This document shows, one piece after another, positions 35,670 to 44,203 of a stretch of DNA of 64,000 nucleotides. The DNA comes from an uncultured Erythrobacter sp. (GTDB lineage Bacteria; Pseudomonadota; Alphaproteobacteria; Sphingomonadales; Sphingomonadaceae): assembly GCA_947499505.1 (NCBI GenBank), contig CANMOQ010000004.1, positions 186,001 through 250,000 of the forward strand, given 5' to 3'. Positions within the stretch are counted from its first letter, which is position 1, and every line of letters starts with the position of its first letter. Under the pieces are notes generated by a model. The model saw only the letters and a list, made by a program, of their open reading frames with translations. It ran no database searches and was not told the origin of the DNA. The position numbers and the translations under genes are program-made.

Positions 35670-36200
35670 GTGATTGCTGACGAAGCCACCCTCGCCCGCC
35701 TGATGGCATCGGCACAAGATGGCGATAAAGCCGCCTATAATGTGCTGCTGTCAGAGGCGGGGATGTGGCTGGAGCGGTATTTTCGCAGGCGCGTGCCCCC
35801 GTCCCAGCTCGATGATCTGGTGCAGGACGTGCTGCTGGCGATCCATAATAAACGGGCGACCTATGATCCGACCCGTCCGTTTATGCCATGGATGGCCGCG
35901 ATTGCCCGCTATCGCTGGGTCGATCATTTGCGCAAAGTGTACAAGCACGAGAGCAAAGAGATCGAAGATGACGATGCGGTGCAGGATAGCGAAGAAGAAG
36001 TGACACTGGCCCGGGTTAGCCTTGAGCGGCTGTTTAGCCACCTCAATGAGAGTCAGGCAGAGGCCATTGAATTGGTCAAAATCGAGGGGCTTTCGATCCG
36101 CGAAGCCTCCCAAAGAACAGGCCAGAGTGAAAGTCTGGTCAAAGTGAATATACATCGCGGCTTGAAGAAGCTTGCCGCGCTGGTTGAGAAAGCTGATTAA
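35670..36200 (+). CDS. sigF: ECF sigma factor SigF (ECF16 type)
   Basis: A 176-residue extracytoplasmic function sigma factor. Region 2 covers YFRRRVPPSQLDDLVQDVLL through PFMPWMAAIARYRWVDHLRK, and region 4 contains AIELVKIEGLSIREASQRTG and ESLVKVNIHRGLKKLA. The ECF16 label comes from its pairing with a DUF1109 membrane anti-sigma factor one base downstream and from the bufferin setting. In Caulobacter this sigma factor responds to chromate, cadmium, copper or gold stress. The start is GTG 35670. The two nearby SigF-type promoters are its predicted targets. Confidence 0.9.
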   Translation: MIADEATLARLMASAQDGDKAAYNVLLSEAGMWLERYFRRRVPPSQLDDLVQDVLLAIHNKRATYDPTRPFMPWMAAIARYRWVDHLRKVYKHESKEIEDDDAVQDSEEEVTLARVSLERLFSHLNESQAEAIELVKIEGLSIREASQRTGQSESLVKVNIHRGLKKLAALVEKAD

Positions 36201-36201
36201 G

Positions 36202-36849
36202 ATGAACACATCACGCGAAAACATGATTGCCGGGCTGGCTGACGATCTGCAACCGGTCCGCCGGATTACGGTTCAAGGCGGCCTGCTGCTGGTAGGCTTT
36301 GCCACGCTGGTCGCATTTGGTGTGTCCGTCGCCGTGTTCGACTTCTGGTTCGGCATGTTCGAAGGCGAGGCCTCCTCGTTCTTTTGGGTCACCAATGGCC
36401 TGGTTCTGCTGCTTGGCCTTGCCAGCGCGTTCGCTCTGGTCATGGGCGGGTCTCCGCGCGTTGGGCAGCGTGAAAACGCACCGGGCTGGTCAGCTGCCAT
36501 GGTGGCGGTGCTGCCAATGGCTGCGATCATCGCGCTGTTCACAGGCGAGGCAAACCACGTGCACGAAGGTCTGAATGATCCGGTTGCGTTGATGTGCACC
36601 CGCGCATCGCTTGCCGCCGCAGCTCTGGTAGCAACCGCCTCGGTGCTTTGGCTGCGGCGCAGTGCACCGGTTTCAATTGAGCGTTCCGCATGGCTTGTCG
36701 GGCTCGCATCGGGCGCGCTTGGCACTTTCGCCTATGGCATTACCTGCCCGCTCGACACGGTGTCGCACCTTGGCCTGTGGCATGTTGCGCCCGTGGCAAT
36801 CGCCGCAGTGATTGGCCGGATCGTGGTTCCCCCGCTGATCCGCTGGTAA
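36202..36849 (+). CDS. nrsF: Membrane anti-sigma factor NrsF (DUF1109)
   Basis: A 215-residue inner-membrane protein with six predicted helices that sequesters SigF. Two cysteines in conserved positions, C132 (MCTRASL) and C182 (TCPLDTVSHLGLWHVAPV), match the pair shown to be needed for metal sensing in the Caulobacter protein (positions 131 and 181 as I recall). The cytoplasmic N-terminus (residues 1-20) would contact SigF. ATG 36202 follows the sigF stop by one base. A strong terminator lies 24 bases downstream, so nrsF closes the operon. Confidence 0.9.
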   Translation: MNTSRENMIAGLADDLQPVRRITVQGGLLLVGFATLVAFGVSVAVFDFWFGMFEGEASSFFWVTNGLVLLLGLASAFALVMGGSPRVGQRENAPGWSAAMVAVLPMAAIIALFTGEANHVHEGLNDPVALMCTRASLAAAALVATASVLWLRRSAPVSIERSAWLVGLASGALGTFAYGITCPLDTVSHLGLWHVAPVAIAAVIGRIVVPPLIRW

Positions 36850-36872
36850 CAGCCAAGCCTCACGACATTTTT

Positions 36873-36910
36873 AGCGGCGGTCAGCATCCAGTTGGCCGCC
36901 GCTTTTGTTT
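36873..36910 (+). terminator. Intrinsic terminator of the buf-sigF-nrsF operon
   Basis: AGCGGCGGTCA at 36873-36883 pairs with the arm ending CCGCCGCT at 36903 (11 bp with one G-T pair) and is followed by TTTTGTTT. It separates nrsF from ispG. Confidence 0.8.
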
Positions 36911-36978
36911 GCGCGCCCTTTCGCTAACACGCGCCTCTGTCATTGCCCCCACCCATCAACGCGCCTATATCGCAGACC

Positions 36979-38139
36979 ATGTCTTCAATACGGCCCTGGC
37001 GCGATATCGAACGGCGGCAATGCCGCCAAATCATGGTTGGCGATGTGCCGGTGGGCGGCGATGCGCCGATCACCGTGCAGACCATGACCAACACCCCCAC
37101 CGAAGATGCGGTCGCGACGCTCGATCAGATCCGCCGCTGCGAAGAAGTGGGCGCGGATATCATCCGGGTGTCCTGCCCGACGGAGGAAGCCACCGCCGCC
37201 TTTAGCAAGATCACCAAGGCCGCGCGCATTCCGATCGTCGCCGACATTCATTTCCACTACAAACGCGCGCTAGAGGCAGCCGATGGCGGCGCCGCATGCC
37301 TGCGCATCAATCCCGGCAATATCGGCAGCAGCGAGCGCGTGGGCGAAGTTGTCCGCGCGGCGAAGGCCAATGGCTGCGCAATCCGCATTGGCGTGAACGC
37401 GGGCAGCCTAGAAAAGCACCTGCTCGAAAAATACGGTGAGCCCTGCCCAGAGGCGCTGATCGAAAGCGCGCTTGATCATATCAAGTTGCTGCAAGATCAC
37501 GATTTTCACGAATTTAAGGTCGCGGTGAAAGCCAGCGACGTATTCCTCGCAGTCGCCGCTTACCATGGCCTTGCCGAAACCGTCGATTGCCCGCTGCACC
37601 TTGGAATTACCGAGGCCGGGGGTCTGATCGGCGGCACGGTGAAATCCTCGATTGGCATGGGTTCGCTCCTCTGGGCCGGTATCGGCGACACGATCCGCGT
37701 TTCACTTTCGGCGGAGCCGGAGGAAGAAGTCAAAGTCGGCTATGAAATGCTCAAAAGCCTTGGCCTGCGCACCCGCGGCGTTCGCGTCGTCTCCTGCCCC
37801 AGCTGCTCACGCCAGGGCTTTGACGTGATCCGCACGGTTGAGACGCTGGAGAAACGGCTCGAGCATATCAAGACGCCGATGTCGCTGTCCGTGCTCGGCT
37901 GCGTCGTCAACGGTCCGGGCGAAGCGCGCGAGACCGATATTGGCCTAACCGGCGGCGGCAATGGTAAGCACATGGTCTATCTCTCCGGCGTGAAAGCGCA
38001 TGCGATTGACGATGAGGACACGCTCGAACACATCGTCAGGCTGGTCGAGGAAAAGGCAGCGAAGATCGAGGCCGGTGAAGCCACCGCTTTTGATCCGCAC
38101 GCAGCCGAGGCGCAGGCCGCCCCAGAGGCGGCTGAGTGA
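36979..38139 (+). CDS. ispG: 4-hydroxy-3-methylbut-2-enyl diphosphate synthase IspG
   Basis: IspG (GcpE) is the [4Fe-4S] enzyme that makes HMBPP in the MEP isoprenoid pathway. The 386-residue two-domain form has the TIM barrel with [32 protein letters not shown] and LRINPGNIG, and the cluster domain with [11 protein letters not shown] and [11 protein letters not shown] (three Cys and one Glu ligand). ATG 36979 is preferred; an in-frame TTG at 36943 would extend it. A short Ala/Glu tail follows. The stop overlaps a GTG start of the thioredoxin-like gene. Confidence 0.97.
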   Translation: MSSIRPWRDIERRQCRQIMVGDVPVGGDAPITVQTMTNTPTEDAVATLDQIRRCEEVGADIIRVSCPTEEATAAFSKITKAARIPIVADIHFHYKRALEAADGGAACLRINPGNIGSSERVGEVVRAAKANGCAIRIGVNAGSLEKHLLEKYGEPCPEALIESALDHIKLLQDHDFHEFKVAVKASDVFLAVAAYHGLAETVDCPLHLGITEAGGLIGGTVKSSIGMGSLLWAGIGDTIRVSLSAEPEEEVKVGYEMLKSLGLRTRGVRVVSCPSCSRQGFDVIRTVETLEKRLEHIKTPMSLSVLGCVVNGPGEARETDIGLTGGGNGKHMVYLSGVKAHAIDDEDTLEHIVRLVEEKAAKIEAGEATAFDPHAAEAQAAPEAAE

Positions 38140-38663
38140 TCAAGCAGCTGTTTGGGGGACTGGCCGGAGGCCTGCTGGCGGCCGGCGGCGTCATGGCGGC
38201 AGGCACCCTGTCCGCGTCCGGTTCGCACGACTATCCCGAGGCCAAGGCCTATGACGTTTCGCAAAACGTAAGCTCTGATGTCGATGCCGCCTTTGAGCGG
38301 GCAACGGCAAACGGCAAGCTGGTGATGCTGGTGATGGGCGCAAATTGGTGCCACGACAGCCGCGCGCTCGCCGGATGGCTTGAGACCGAGCGCCTAGCCA
38401 AGCTGGTCGACGAGAAATACGAGCTGGTGTTCATCAATGTCGGCATGCCGCAATCAGGCGACGGCCATAATCTGGAGATTGCTCGGCGCTTTGGAGTCGA
38501 CGACCTGCCCGGCACGCCCAATGTTCTGATCGTAACTGCTGAAGGCGAGCTGCTCAACGCGGACACAGCGACCACCTGGCGCAACGCCGCAAGCCGCAGC
38601 GAAGACGAGATTTACGGTGAGCTTTCGGCGGTCGCACAAAAGAGTGAAACAAACCCAAGATAG
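38136..38663 (+). CDS. Thioredoxin-like fold protein
   Basis: A 175-residue protein with an N-terminal hydrophobic segment ([20 protein letters not shown]) that may be a signal peptide or anchor, then a thioredoxin-like domain: [33 protein letters not shown], and the cis-proline loop [12 protein letters not shown]. The active-site motif is C-H-D-S, so the second cysteine is a serine; such proteins are monothiol and often not ordinary disulfide reductases. The GTG start at 38136 overlaps the ispG stop (GTGA). mntP follows 14 bases later. Confidence 0.82.
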   Translation: MIKQLFGGLAGGLLAAGGVMAAGTLSASGSHDYPEAKAYDVSQNVSSDVDAAFERATANGKLVMLVMGANWCHDSRALAGWLETERLAKLVDEKYELVFINVGMPQSGDGHNLEIARRFGVDDLPGTPNVLIVTAEGELLNADTATTWRNAASRSEDEIYGELSAVAQKSETNPR

Positions 38664-38677
38664 AGGGATTCCATCTG

Positions 38678-39217
38678 GTGGTAGAAAGCCTGCTGCTTGC
38701 TGTGGCACTTGCGATGGACTCCTTTGCCGTGGCACTGACCCAAGGGGCACGGTTTCGACCTTCGTGGCGAGGCGGCCTTCTTATCGCGCTCACTTTTGGC
38801 CTGTTTCAAGCCGGAATGCCTCTCATCGGTTGGGGTCTTGGAAAAGCCACGCTATCCTATCTCGCAGCCATTGATCACTGGATCGCCTTTGGTCTGTTGA
38901 GCTTCCTTGGCGCTCGAATGCTTGGCGGCTACGCAAAAGAAGCTGACGCATCAGAACGGCTCACAGGGCTAACGCTGCTGATTGCAGGTTTTGCCACCAG
39001 CATCGATGCATTGGCCGTGGGGTTTACCATGCCTGCCATGAGTATCGCACGATTGCCTGCCGCAGCTCTGATTGGGGCCGTCACATTTGTATTAAGCGGG
39101 GCTGGTGCTGCGATAGGCCGCGCGGTCGGCGATTTGCTGGGTCCATGGGCTGAGCGATTGGGAGGCATAATCCTTATCGCGCTGGGTGTTGCCATCCTTG
39201 TCGAGCATTTGGGATAA
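38678..39217 (+). CDS. mntP: Manganese efflux pump MntP
   Basis: A 179-residue six-helix membrane protein that exports Mn2+. The two inverted-repeat signatures with the aspartates are LAMDSFAVALTQG near the N-terminus and GFATSIDALAVGFTMP at the centre. It starts at GTG 38678 only 14 bases after the preceding gene, so there is no space for the yybP-ykoY manganese riboswitch that controls many mntP genes. It ends 10 bases before the deacetylase-family gene. Confidence 0.93.
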   Translation: MVESLLLAVALAMDSFAVALTQGARFRPSWRGGLLIALTFGLFQAGMPLIGWGLGKATLSYLAAIDHWIAFGLLSFLGARMLGGYAKEADASERLTGLTLLIAGFATSIDALAVGFTMPAMSIARLPAAALIGAVTFVLSGAGAAIGRAVGDLLGPWAERLGGIILIALGVAILVEHLG

Positions 39218-39227
39218 GGCCAAGCCA

Positions 39228-40151
39228 ATGCTCCACGTTGTTCATCACGCTGATTACATGGCCCCTCGCCCGGAGCGCGGCACCTTTAAGTTCGACAAAT
39301 ATTACCTGGTTATGGAGGCGCTCCGGGATAGCGGCGCGGCGATCACGGAGCACGCGCCTTTGCCGATCCCGCGAGAGTGGCTCGAGGCGGTGCATGACCC
39401 CGCCTATGTCGAGGAGGTCTTCACCGCCAGCGTTCCGCGCGAGAAGGAACGCCGCATCGGCTTTCCCGTCACCCCGCATATCGCCAGCCGCGTCGCTCAT
39501 ACCAATGGCGGCACATGGCTCGCGGCAAAGCTGGCGATGGAGCATGGCTACGCCGCAAACAGCGCCGCTGGCAGCCATCATGCGCTGGAGAACACTGGTG
39601 CGGGGTACTGCGTGTTCAACGATCTTGCCGTCGCCTCCAACCGCTTGATCGCAGAAGGGGATGCGGCGCGCATTTTGATCGTCGATCTCGACGTGCATCA
39701 GGGCGACGGCACCGCCAGCCTCACCGCGCTGCGCGATGATATCTTCACGCTCTCGCTCCATGCAGAGAAGAATTTCCCGGTGCGAAAGGCGCGTTCAAAC
39801 TTGGATGTGCCGCTGCCCGATGGGGTGGATGATGATGGCTATATGGAGGCGCTGACGCTGCATCTGCCGCGCGTTTTCGCCGAATTCGCACCCGATTTTG
39901 TGTTCTATCAGGCGGGCGTTGATCCGCATGCAGAGGATAAGCTCGGGCGGCTGGCGCTGTCGGACGAGGGGCTGGTCATGCGGGACCGCTATGTCGTGCG
40001 CGAGGTGCGGTCACGCGGGCTGTCTGTGGCTAGCGCGCTGGGCGGCGGATATGGCGATGATCAAGCAGAGGTTGGCGCTCGTCACGCCCGGTCCATGCTG
40101 GCGATGGCGGATGAAAATGGGCAGGCTTCCGCGCGCCGCGCCGCTCTTTAG
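39228..40151 (+). CDS. Histone deacetylase family protein
   Basis: A 307-residue arginase/deacetylase-fold hydrolase. Zinc-site and catalytic motifs: AAGSHHALENTGAGYCVFND, ILIVDLDVHQGDGTA and a C-terminal SALGGGYGDD loop. It belongs to the bacterial group related to AcuC and acetylpolyamine amidohydrolases; the substrate is not predictable. ATG 39228 with the first residues LHVVHHADYMAPRPE fits the family start. Confidence 0.93.
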   Translation: MLHVVHHADYMAPRPERGTFKFDKYYLVMEALRDSGAAITEHAPLPIPREWLEAVHDPAYVEEVFTASVPREKERRIGFPVTPHIASRVAHTNGGTWLAAKLAMEHGYAANSAAGSHHALENTGAGYCVFNDLAVASNRLIAEGDAARILIVDLDVHQGDGTASLTALRDDIFTLSLHAEKNFPVRKARSNLDVPLPDGVDDDGYMEALTLHLPRVFAEFAPDFVFYQAGVDPHAEDKLGRLALSDEGLVMRDRYVVREVRSRGLSVASALGGGYGDDQAEVGARHARSMLAMADENGQASARRAAL

Positions 40152-40186
40152 AGAGGCTTAATCTCGCCCAGTTAAGCTGCACGGTG

Positions 40187-40717
40187 ATGGAACGGTATCT
40201 TTTCTTCGCGCTTGTCGCATGCGGCTTTGCCTATCTGGCTGTGCCCTCTGCTGATGAGGATGCAGCCGAGAACGAGACGAGCGCGTCCTCATCACGCTTT
40301 GGCAGCATGTCCTCCGACCAATCGCAATCCAACGCGGCTTGGTCTGCGGGCGAGCACGTGCTTGAGCGCGGGGGCGATGGGCATTTTTACGCCTCAGCCT
40401 ATGTCGATGGCGCGGATATCCGCATGCTGGTCGACACCGGGGCGAGCGTGATCGCGCTGACGGCGGATGATGCGCTGGCCGCTGGCTTGCAATGGGACGA
40501 GAGCGAGATCCGCCATATTGGCGCAGGCGCGAGCGGCGCGGTTTACGGCGTACCCACGCGCCTCAACGAGGTTGAGATTGGCGGCATGATGCGGCGCAAT
40601 ATCCCCGCGGTCATCATTCCGGAGGGGCTCGGCATTTCGCTGCTCGGCCAATCCTACCTCTCCAAGATTGGCACGGTCGAGATCGCCGACAATCAGATGG
40701 TGATGAGCGCGCAGTAG
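40187..40717 (+). CDS. Retropepsin-like aspartic protease (TIGR02281 type)
   Basis: A 176-residue protein with an N-terminal membrane anchor (YLFFALVACGFAYLAV), a linker of about 35 residues and a retropepsin fold. The catalytic aspartate is in MLVDTGASVIALT, and the second conserved block is GISLLGQSYLSKIG. A single aspartate implies a working dimer. GTG 40184 just before ATG 40187 is the alternative start. Targets are unknown; the domain would face the periplasm. Confidence 0.9.
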   Translation: MERYLFFALVACGFAYLAVPSADEDAAENETSASSSRFGSMSSDQSQSNAAWSAGEHVLERGGDGHFYASAYVDGADIRMLVDTGASVIALTADDALAAGLQWDESEIRHIGAGASGAVYGVPTRLNEVEIGGMMRRNIPAVIIPEGLGISLLGQSYLSKIGTVEIADNQMVMSAQ

Positions 40718-40743
40718 TCGCAACGGCACACGCCAAGCCCCCC

Positions 40744-41397
40744 TCAAAAATATATGTCGATGTAATCGGTGAGCCGGTCGCACCATTCAAATTCGCGCAA
40801 GCGCCAGTATTTGCGGTTCTGCGTTATGCCGAAGCGCCACTCTCTATTTTCGCGGCAAAAGCGCTCAGCACCCGGCGCGCCTGCAACCTTGATCTCTCCC
40901 TGAAACAGGAAATAGTCCGCGCCAATCTCGCTAATGCGCCCTTCCAGCTTTAGTCTCGCGTCCCCCTCGCCCTTGTGTTCAGCATTGAACCACCAGACGC
41001 CATCCTCATCGATCGCGATAAAGACCGGGCCGCGCTTTTCCCAGCCGATCCATTGCAAGGTTACACCCGAATTGCCGAACAACCGGTCCGCTGCGGCCTG
41101 ATCGGTAATCTTGGTCGGCGTGTCAGGGATTTCATCCGTCTCGACCGTAATGATCGATGGGCCTTCCGCGATATTCTTACGCAGGATGACACGGTCGCTA
41201 AGCGCTGTCAGGTGCGTTGAGCCTGCGGAAACTGGTTCTGCTATCTCCTTGTCAGTCTCAACCGGCAGCTCATACTCCGATTGCGACTGCACCACCGGAG
41301 GCGGCGCTGGCGGGGCGCTCTCAGCTGGAGCAACACAACCACCGAGTAGCAAGCCCCCTGAAACCAAGGCAAAAATCGCGCCTCTGCGCATGTTCAT
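40744..41397 (-). CDS. Predicted lipoprotein, function unknown
   Basis: A 217-residue protein with a lipoprotein signal peptide (IFALVSGGLLLGGC) followed by a Pro-rich stretch and a folded region from about residue 65. Notable segments are LQWIGWEKRGPVFIAID, two cysteines in the C-terminal part, and an aromatic-rich end. I do not recognise a domain. A GGGAG site before ATG 41397 supports this start; the open frame beyond it has no signal. It is divergent from the flavoprotein gene. Confidence 0.75.
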   Translation of the reverse strand: MNMRRGAIFALVSGGLLLGGCVAPAESAPPAPPPVVQSQSEYELPVETDKEIAEPVSAGSTHLTALSDRVILRKNIAEGPSIITVETDEIPDTPTKITDQAAADRLFGNSGVTLQWIGWEKRGPVFIAIDEDGVWWFNAEHKGEGDARLKLEGRISEIGADYFLFQGEIKVAGAPGAERFCRENREWRFGITQNRKYWRLREFEWCDRLTDYIDIYF

Positions 41398-41487
41398 TTG
41401 CTCACTCCCCGCTTGCATGGCCTTGCGTGACGCAGCAAAAAACGCCACGCACTCCTCATAGATCACAGCGCAAGGAATACCAGAGCC

Positions 41488-42966
41488 ATGGCCGAACTCG
41501 AAACTGATTATCTCGTCATTGGCGCTGGCGCAGTGGGGATGGCCTTTACCGACACGCTGCTCGATGAAGATCCCGATTGCCACATCACCATTGTCGATAA
41601 GCATGCGAAGCCCGGTGGGCATTGGAACGATGCCTATTCCTTTGTGACCCTCCACCAGCCCTCGGCGACTTACGGCGTCAATTCAATGGAGCTGTGCACC
41701 AACCGGGTTGATACGCACGGGCACAATGCGGGCATGTACCCGCTTGCCAAACATGCGGAGATCCTTGCCTATTACGAGCAGCTGATGAACGAGCGTTTCC
41801 TGCCAAGCGGGCGAGTCACCTATCTGCCGCTGAGCGAGTATCATGAGGGCCACACAGTCAAAGGCATTTTGTCGGGCGAGACCCGGCAGGTGAAGGTCCG
41901 GCGCAAGCTGGTCGATGGCACCTATTTCCAAACCTCGGTCCCCTCCACGCACAAGCCCGCTTTTGAAATCGCAGATGGCACACCCTTCACCATTCCTGGC
42001 GAGCTGCCCGGCCTATGGAAGAACGCGGACAATCTGCCTGAGCATTTCGTGATCCTGGGCGCGGGTAAGACCGCGATGGACACCGCCGTCTGGCTGCTTG
42101 AGGCGGGCGTTGCGGCGGATCGGATAGGCTGGGTCCGCCCGCGCGACAGCTGGATGTTCAATCGCAAGTTCCTGCAACCAGCCGAGCATCACCTTGACCG
42201 CCTGGTTGATTTCCAACGGCGGCAAATGCGCGCCGCCGCCGCGTCTGAAAATGGCGATGAAATGTTCGCGAAACTGGGCGACGAAGGCCTGATGCTGCGG
42301 ATTGATCCAGAGACCAAGCCAGAGATGTTCCACTTCGCGGTGATCTCTGAAGGCGAGATTGAAATGCTGCGCGGTATCAAGCAGGTCTATCGCCGAGGCC
42401 GCGTCACGCGGATTGAGCCGGGCAAAATGCACTTTGCGAGCGAGAGCGTCGATGTGCCCGCACGCACGATGTTCATTGATTGCACCGCGTCGGCTGTGCC
42501 GTTCGATGCGCGCAACAATCACCGCCCGTTCTTCGATGGCGACACGATAACCCTGCAATTGGCGCAGGCCCCGTTCGTGCCTTACAGCGCCTCGCTTGCC
42601 GCCTTCTTGGAGGCAAATTTCGAGACCGACGACGAAAAGAACGCGCTGACCCCGCCTGCTCCGCTGACAGACACGCCGAGCACCTATCCAGCCGCGTTTC
42701 TGTCCAATTTACGCAGCACAGGGCTGCTGTCACAAAATGAAAAGACCAATGCGTTTAACGCGCGCAGCCGCCTGCACCCGACCGGCCCGGCGGTCGCCAA
42801 GATGATGGCGGAAGGCAGCCCGAAACTCGCCGCAATCGCCGATATCGGGCAGGTTGTGAAGGAAAGCATGCCCGGGATCATGGCGCTGGGGATGAAGGCC
42901 TTTGCCGAGCACAACGCCGCCCCGCCGCGCGAAACCTCGGTCACGAAAAACCAGGCGCGAGCCTAA
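41488..42966 (+). CDS. FAD/NAD(P)-binding oxidoreductase, monooxygenase-like
   Basis: A 492-residue flavoprotein resembling flavin-containing monooxygenases. The FAD motif is YLVIGAGAVGMAF at residues 8-20, with GGHWNDAYSFVTLHQPS downstream; the NAD(P) motif is VILGAGKTAMDTAVWLL near residue 190. About 130 further residues follow MFIDCTASAVPF, which is not typical of characterised members. The substrate is unknown. It stands alone between divergent and co-directional neighbours. Confidence 0.87.
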   Translation: MAELETDYLVIGAGAVGMAFTDTLLDEDPDCHITIVDKHAKPGGHWNDAYSFVTLHQPSATYGVNSMELCTNRVDTHGHNAGMYPLAKHAEILAYYEQLMNERFLPSGRVTYLPLSEYHEGHTVKGILSGETRQVKVRRKLVDGTYFQTSVPSTHKPAFEIADGTPFTIPGELPGLWKNADNLPEHFVILGAGKTAMDTAVWLLEAGVAADRIGWVRPRDSWMFNRKFLQPAEHHLDRLVDFQRRQMRAAAASENGDEMFAKLGDEGLMLRIDPETKPEMFHFAVISEGEIEMLRGIKQVYRRGRVTRIEPGKMHFASESVDVPARTMFIDCTASAVPFDARNNHRPFFDGDTITLQLAQAPFVPYSASLAAFLEANFETDDEKNALTPPAPLTDTPSTYPAAFLSNLRSTGLLSQNEKTNAFNARSRLHPTGPAVAKMMAEGSPKLAAIADIGQVVKESMPGIMALGMKAFAEHNAAPPRETSVTKNQARA

Positions 42967-43035
42967 GCCCGAACCCCGACCCAATGCTGATACGATTTTT
43001 GTTCACGAAAAGGATAGAATTGCGCTATTAGTCTA

Positions 43036-43752
43036 ATGGTTATGAAACGGCGCGATCTTCTCAAAACTGGCCTTGTCGCAGGCGCGGCTTTGGCTGCACC
43101 TTCATTGCCAGCCACTCTCGCAGCGCAGCCGATCAAAGGCTCTGCGCGCGACCGCAAGCTGTTCGACATTGCCCAGCGCGAGCTGAACCGGGCAGGCGCG
43201 GCGATCTGGAAACGCGATATCGTGGGCATTGCCGATTTCGGCGTGCACTCGGCCCAGCGGCGGTTCCACTTCGTCAATTTGGACCGCCAAGAGGTGCAAA
43301 GCTATCACGTCAGCCACGGCACCGGCTCTGATCCAGAGCATGACGGCTGGCTCAACGATTATTCCAATGTCGAAGGCTCCAACGCGACCAGCCGCGGCGC
43401 CTATGTGACGTGGGAATGGTATGTCGGCCGCTATGGCACGTCGGTGCGGCTGGGCGGGCTCGACCCGACCAATGATGCCGCCCTGCGCCGCTATATCGTG
43501 ATGCACCGCGCCAAATACGCTGAGCCGACGCATATTGATCGCTGGGGCCGACTGGGCCGTTCCAATGGCTGCTTTGCGCTGGGCGAGGAGCAATTTCGCA
43601 TTGCCCTCCTCAATCTGTCAGGCGGGCGTCTCCTTTTCGCCGATAGTCTGGGCCTCAACGAGGATGGCAGCATCGCGCAGCGCCCGCAGTACGAGCCGCT
43701 GCAACCGGCGCGCCCAAGCGATGTTCAGCGCTACGCTCCGGGGTCGTTTTGA
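43036..43752 (+). CDS. Murein L,D-transpeptidase catalytic domain family protein
   Basis: A 238-residue exported protein of the YkuD_2 family. A Tat-like signal (MKRRDLLKTGLVAGAALA) leads to a domain with VSHGTGSDPEHDGWL, MHRAKYAEP and the catalytic cysteine in GRSNGCFALGE. It probably acts on peptidoglycan cross-links in the periplasm. ATG codons at 43036 and 43042 are equally possible. Its stop overlaps the TTG start of the next gene. Confidence 0.9.
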   Translation: MVMKRRDLLKTGLVAGAALAAPSLPATLAAQPIKGSARDRKLFDIAQRELNRAGAAIWKRDIVGIADFGVHSAQRRFHFVNLDRQEVQSYHVSHGTGSDPEHDGWLNDYSNVEGSNATSRGAYVTWEWYVGRYGTSVRLGGLDPTNDAALRRYIVMHRAKYAEPTHIDRWGRLGRSNGCFALGEEQFRIALLNLSGGRLLFADSLGLNEDGSIAQRPQYEPLQPARPSDVQRYAPGSF

Positions 43753-44198
43753 CACAGACTGAAGCTCGTAGGTTCGACTTCAATCAACTGGTTCTAGCAA
43801 TAAGTGGTGCTGTTGCTGCCGGATGTTTTGTAGGAACCGCTCTCACAATTTTCACAAGCCCCGAGTTGGTGAACAAGGGGTTCTCCCTTGAAGCCTACTT
43901 GTTCACTAGTGGCCTTAGTTCGTTGGCAGTAGGTCCAGCATCACTTGCTTTTGGGTTGCCACTTGGTTTGTTCATACAGCTGGCTAGCCCTCATAGGTTC
44001 ATTTCGGTGGCCCTGACGTTCGGAGCTTCAATTTTAGCTAGTCAGATGGCACTCGACTGGATGATTTTGCAACCACTTCCGATCGGCCAAGGCGATTTTA
44101 CTGACTGGGCTTTTCTTTTCTTGTACGCAATTCCGGCAGCGCTGGCATTTTGGGTGCTGATTGAGCTAAAACCTAGGATAGCGAGCAATGCAGTATAA
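43749..44198 (+). CDS. Small four-helix membrane protein, function unknown
   Basis: A 149-residue hydrophobic protein with about four membrane helices (LVLAISGAVAAGCFVGTALT, then three more ending at AIPAALAFWVLIEL). The only usable start is TTG 43749, overlapping the previous stop (TTGA). Codon usage is clearly AT-richer than the neighbours, suggesting recent acquisition or low expression. I do not recognise a family. It is convergent with the second L,D-transpeptidase gene, 5 bases away. Confidence 0.6.
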   Translation: MTQTEARRFDFNQLVLAISGAVAAGCFVGTALTIFTSPELVNKGFSLEAYLFTSGLSSLAVGPASLAFGLPLGLFIQLASPHRFISVALTFGASILASQMALDWMILQPLPIGQGDFTDWAFLFLYAIPAALAFWVLIELKPRIASNAV

Positions 44199-44203
44199 CA
44201 AGA

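Noticed and set aside
38664..38677. Manganese riboswitch (yybP-ykoY) before mntP
   Set aside because: Only 14 bases separate mntP from the preceding gene, too short for the motif.
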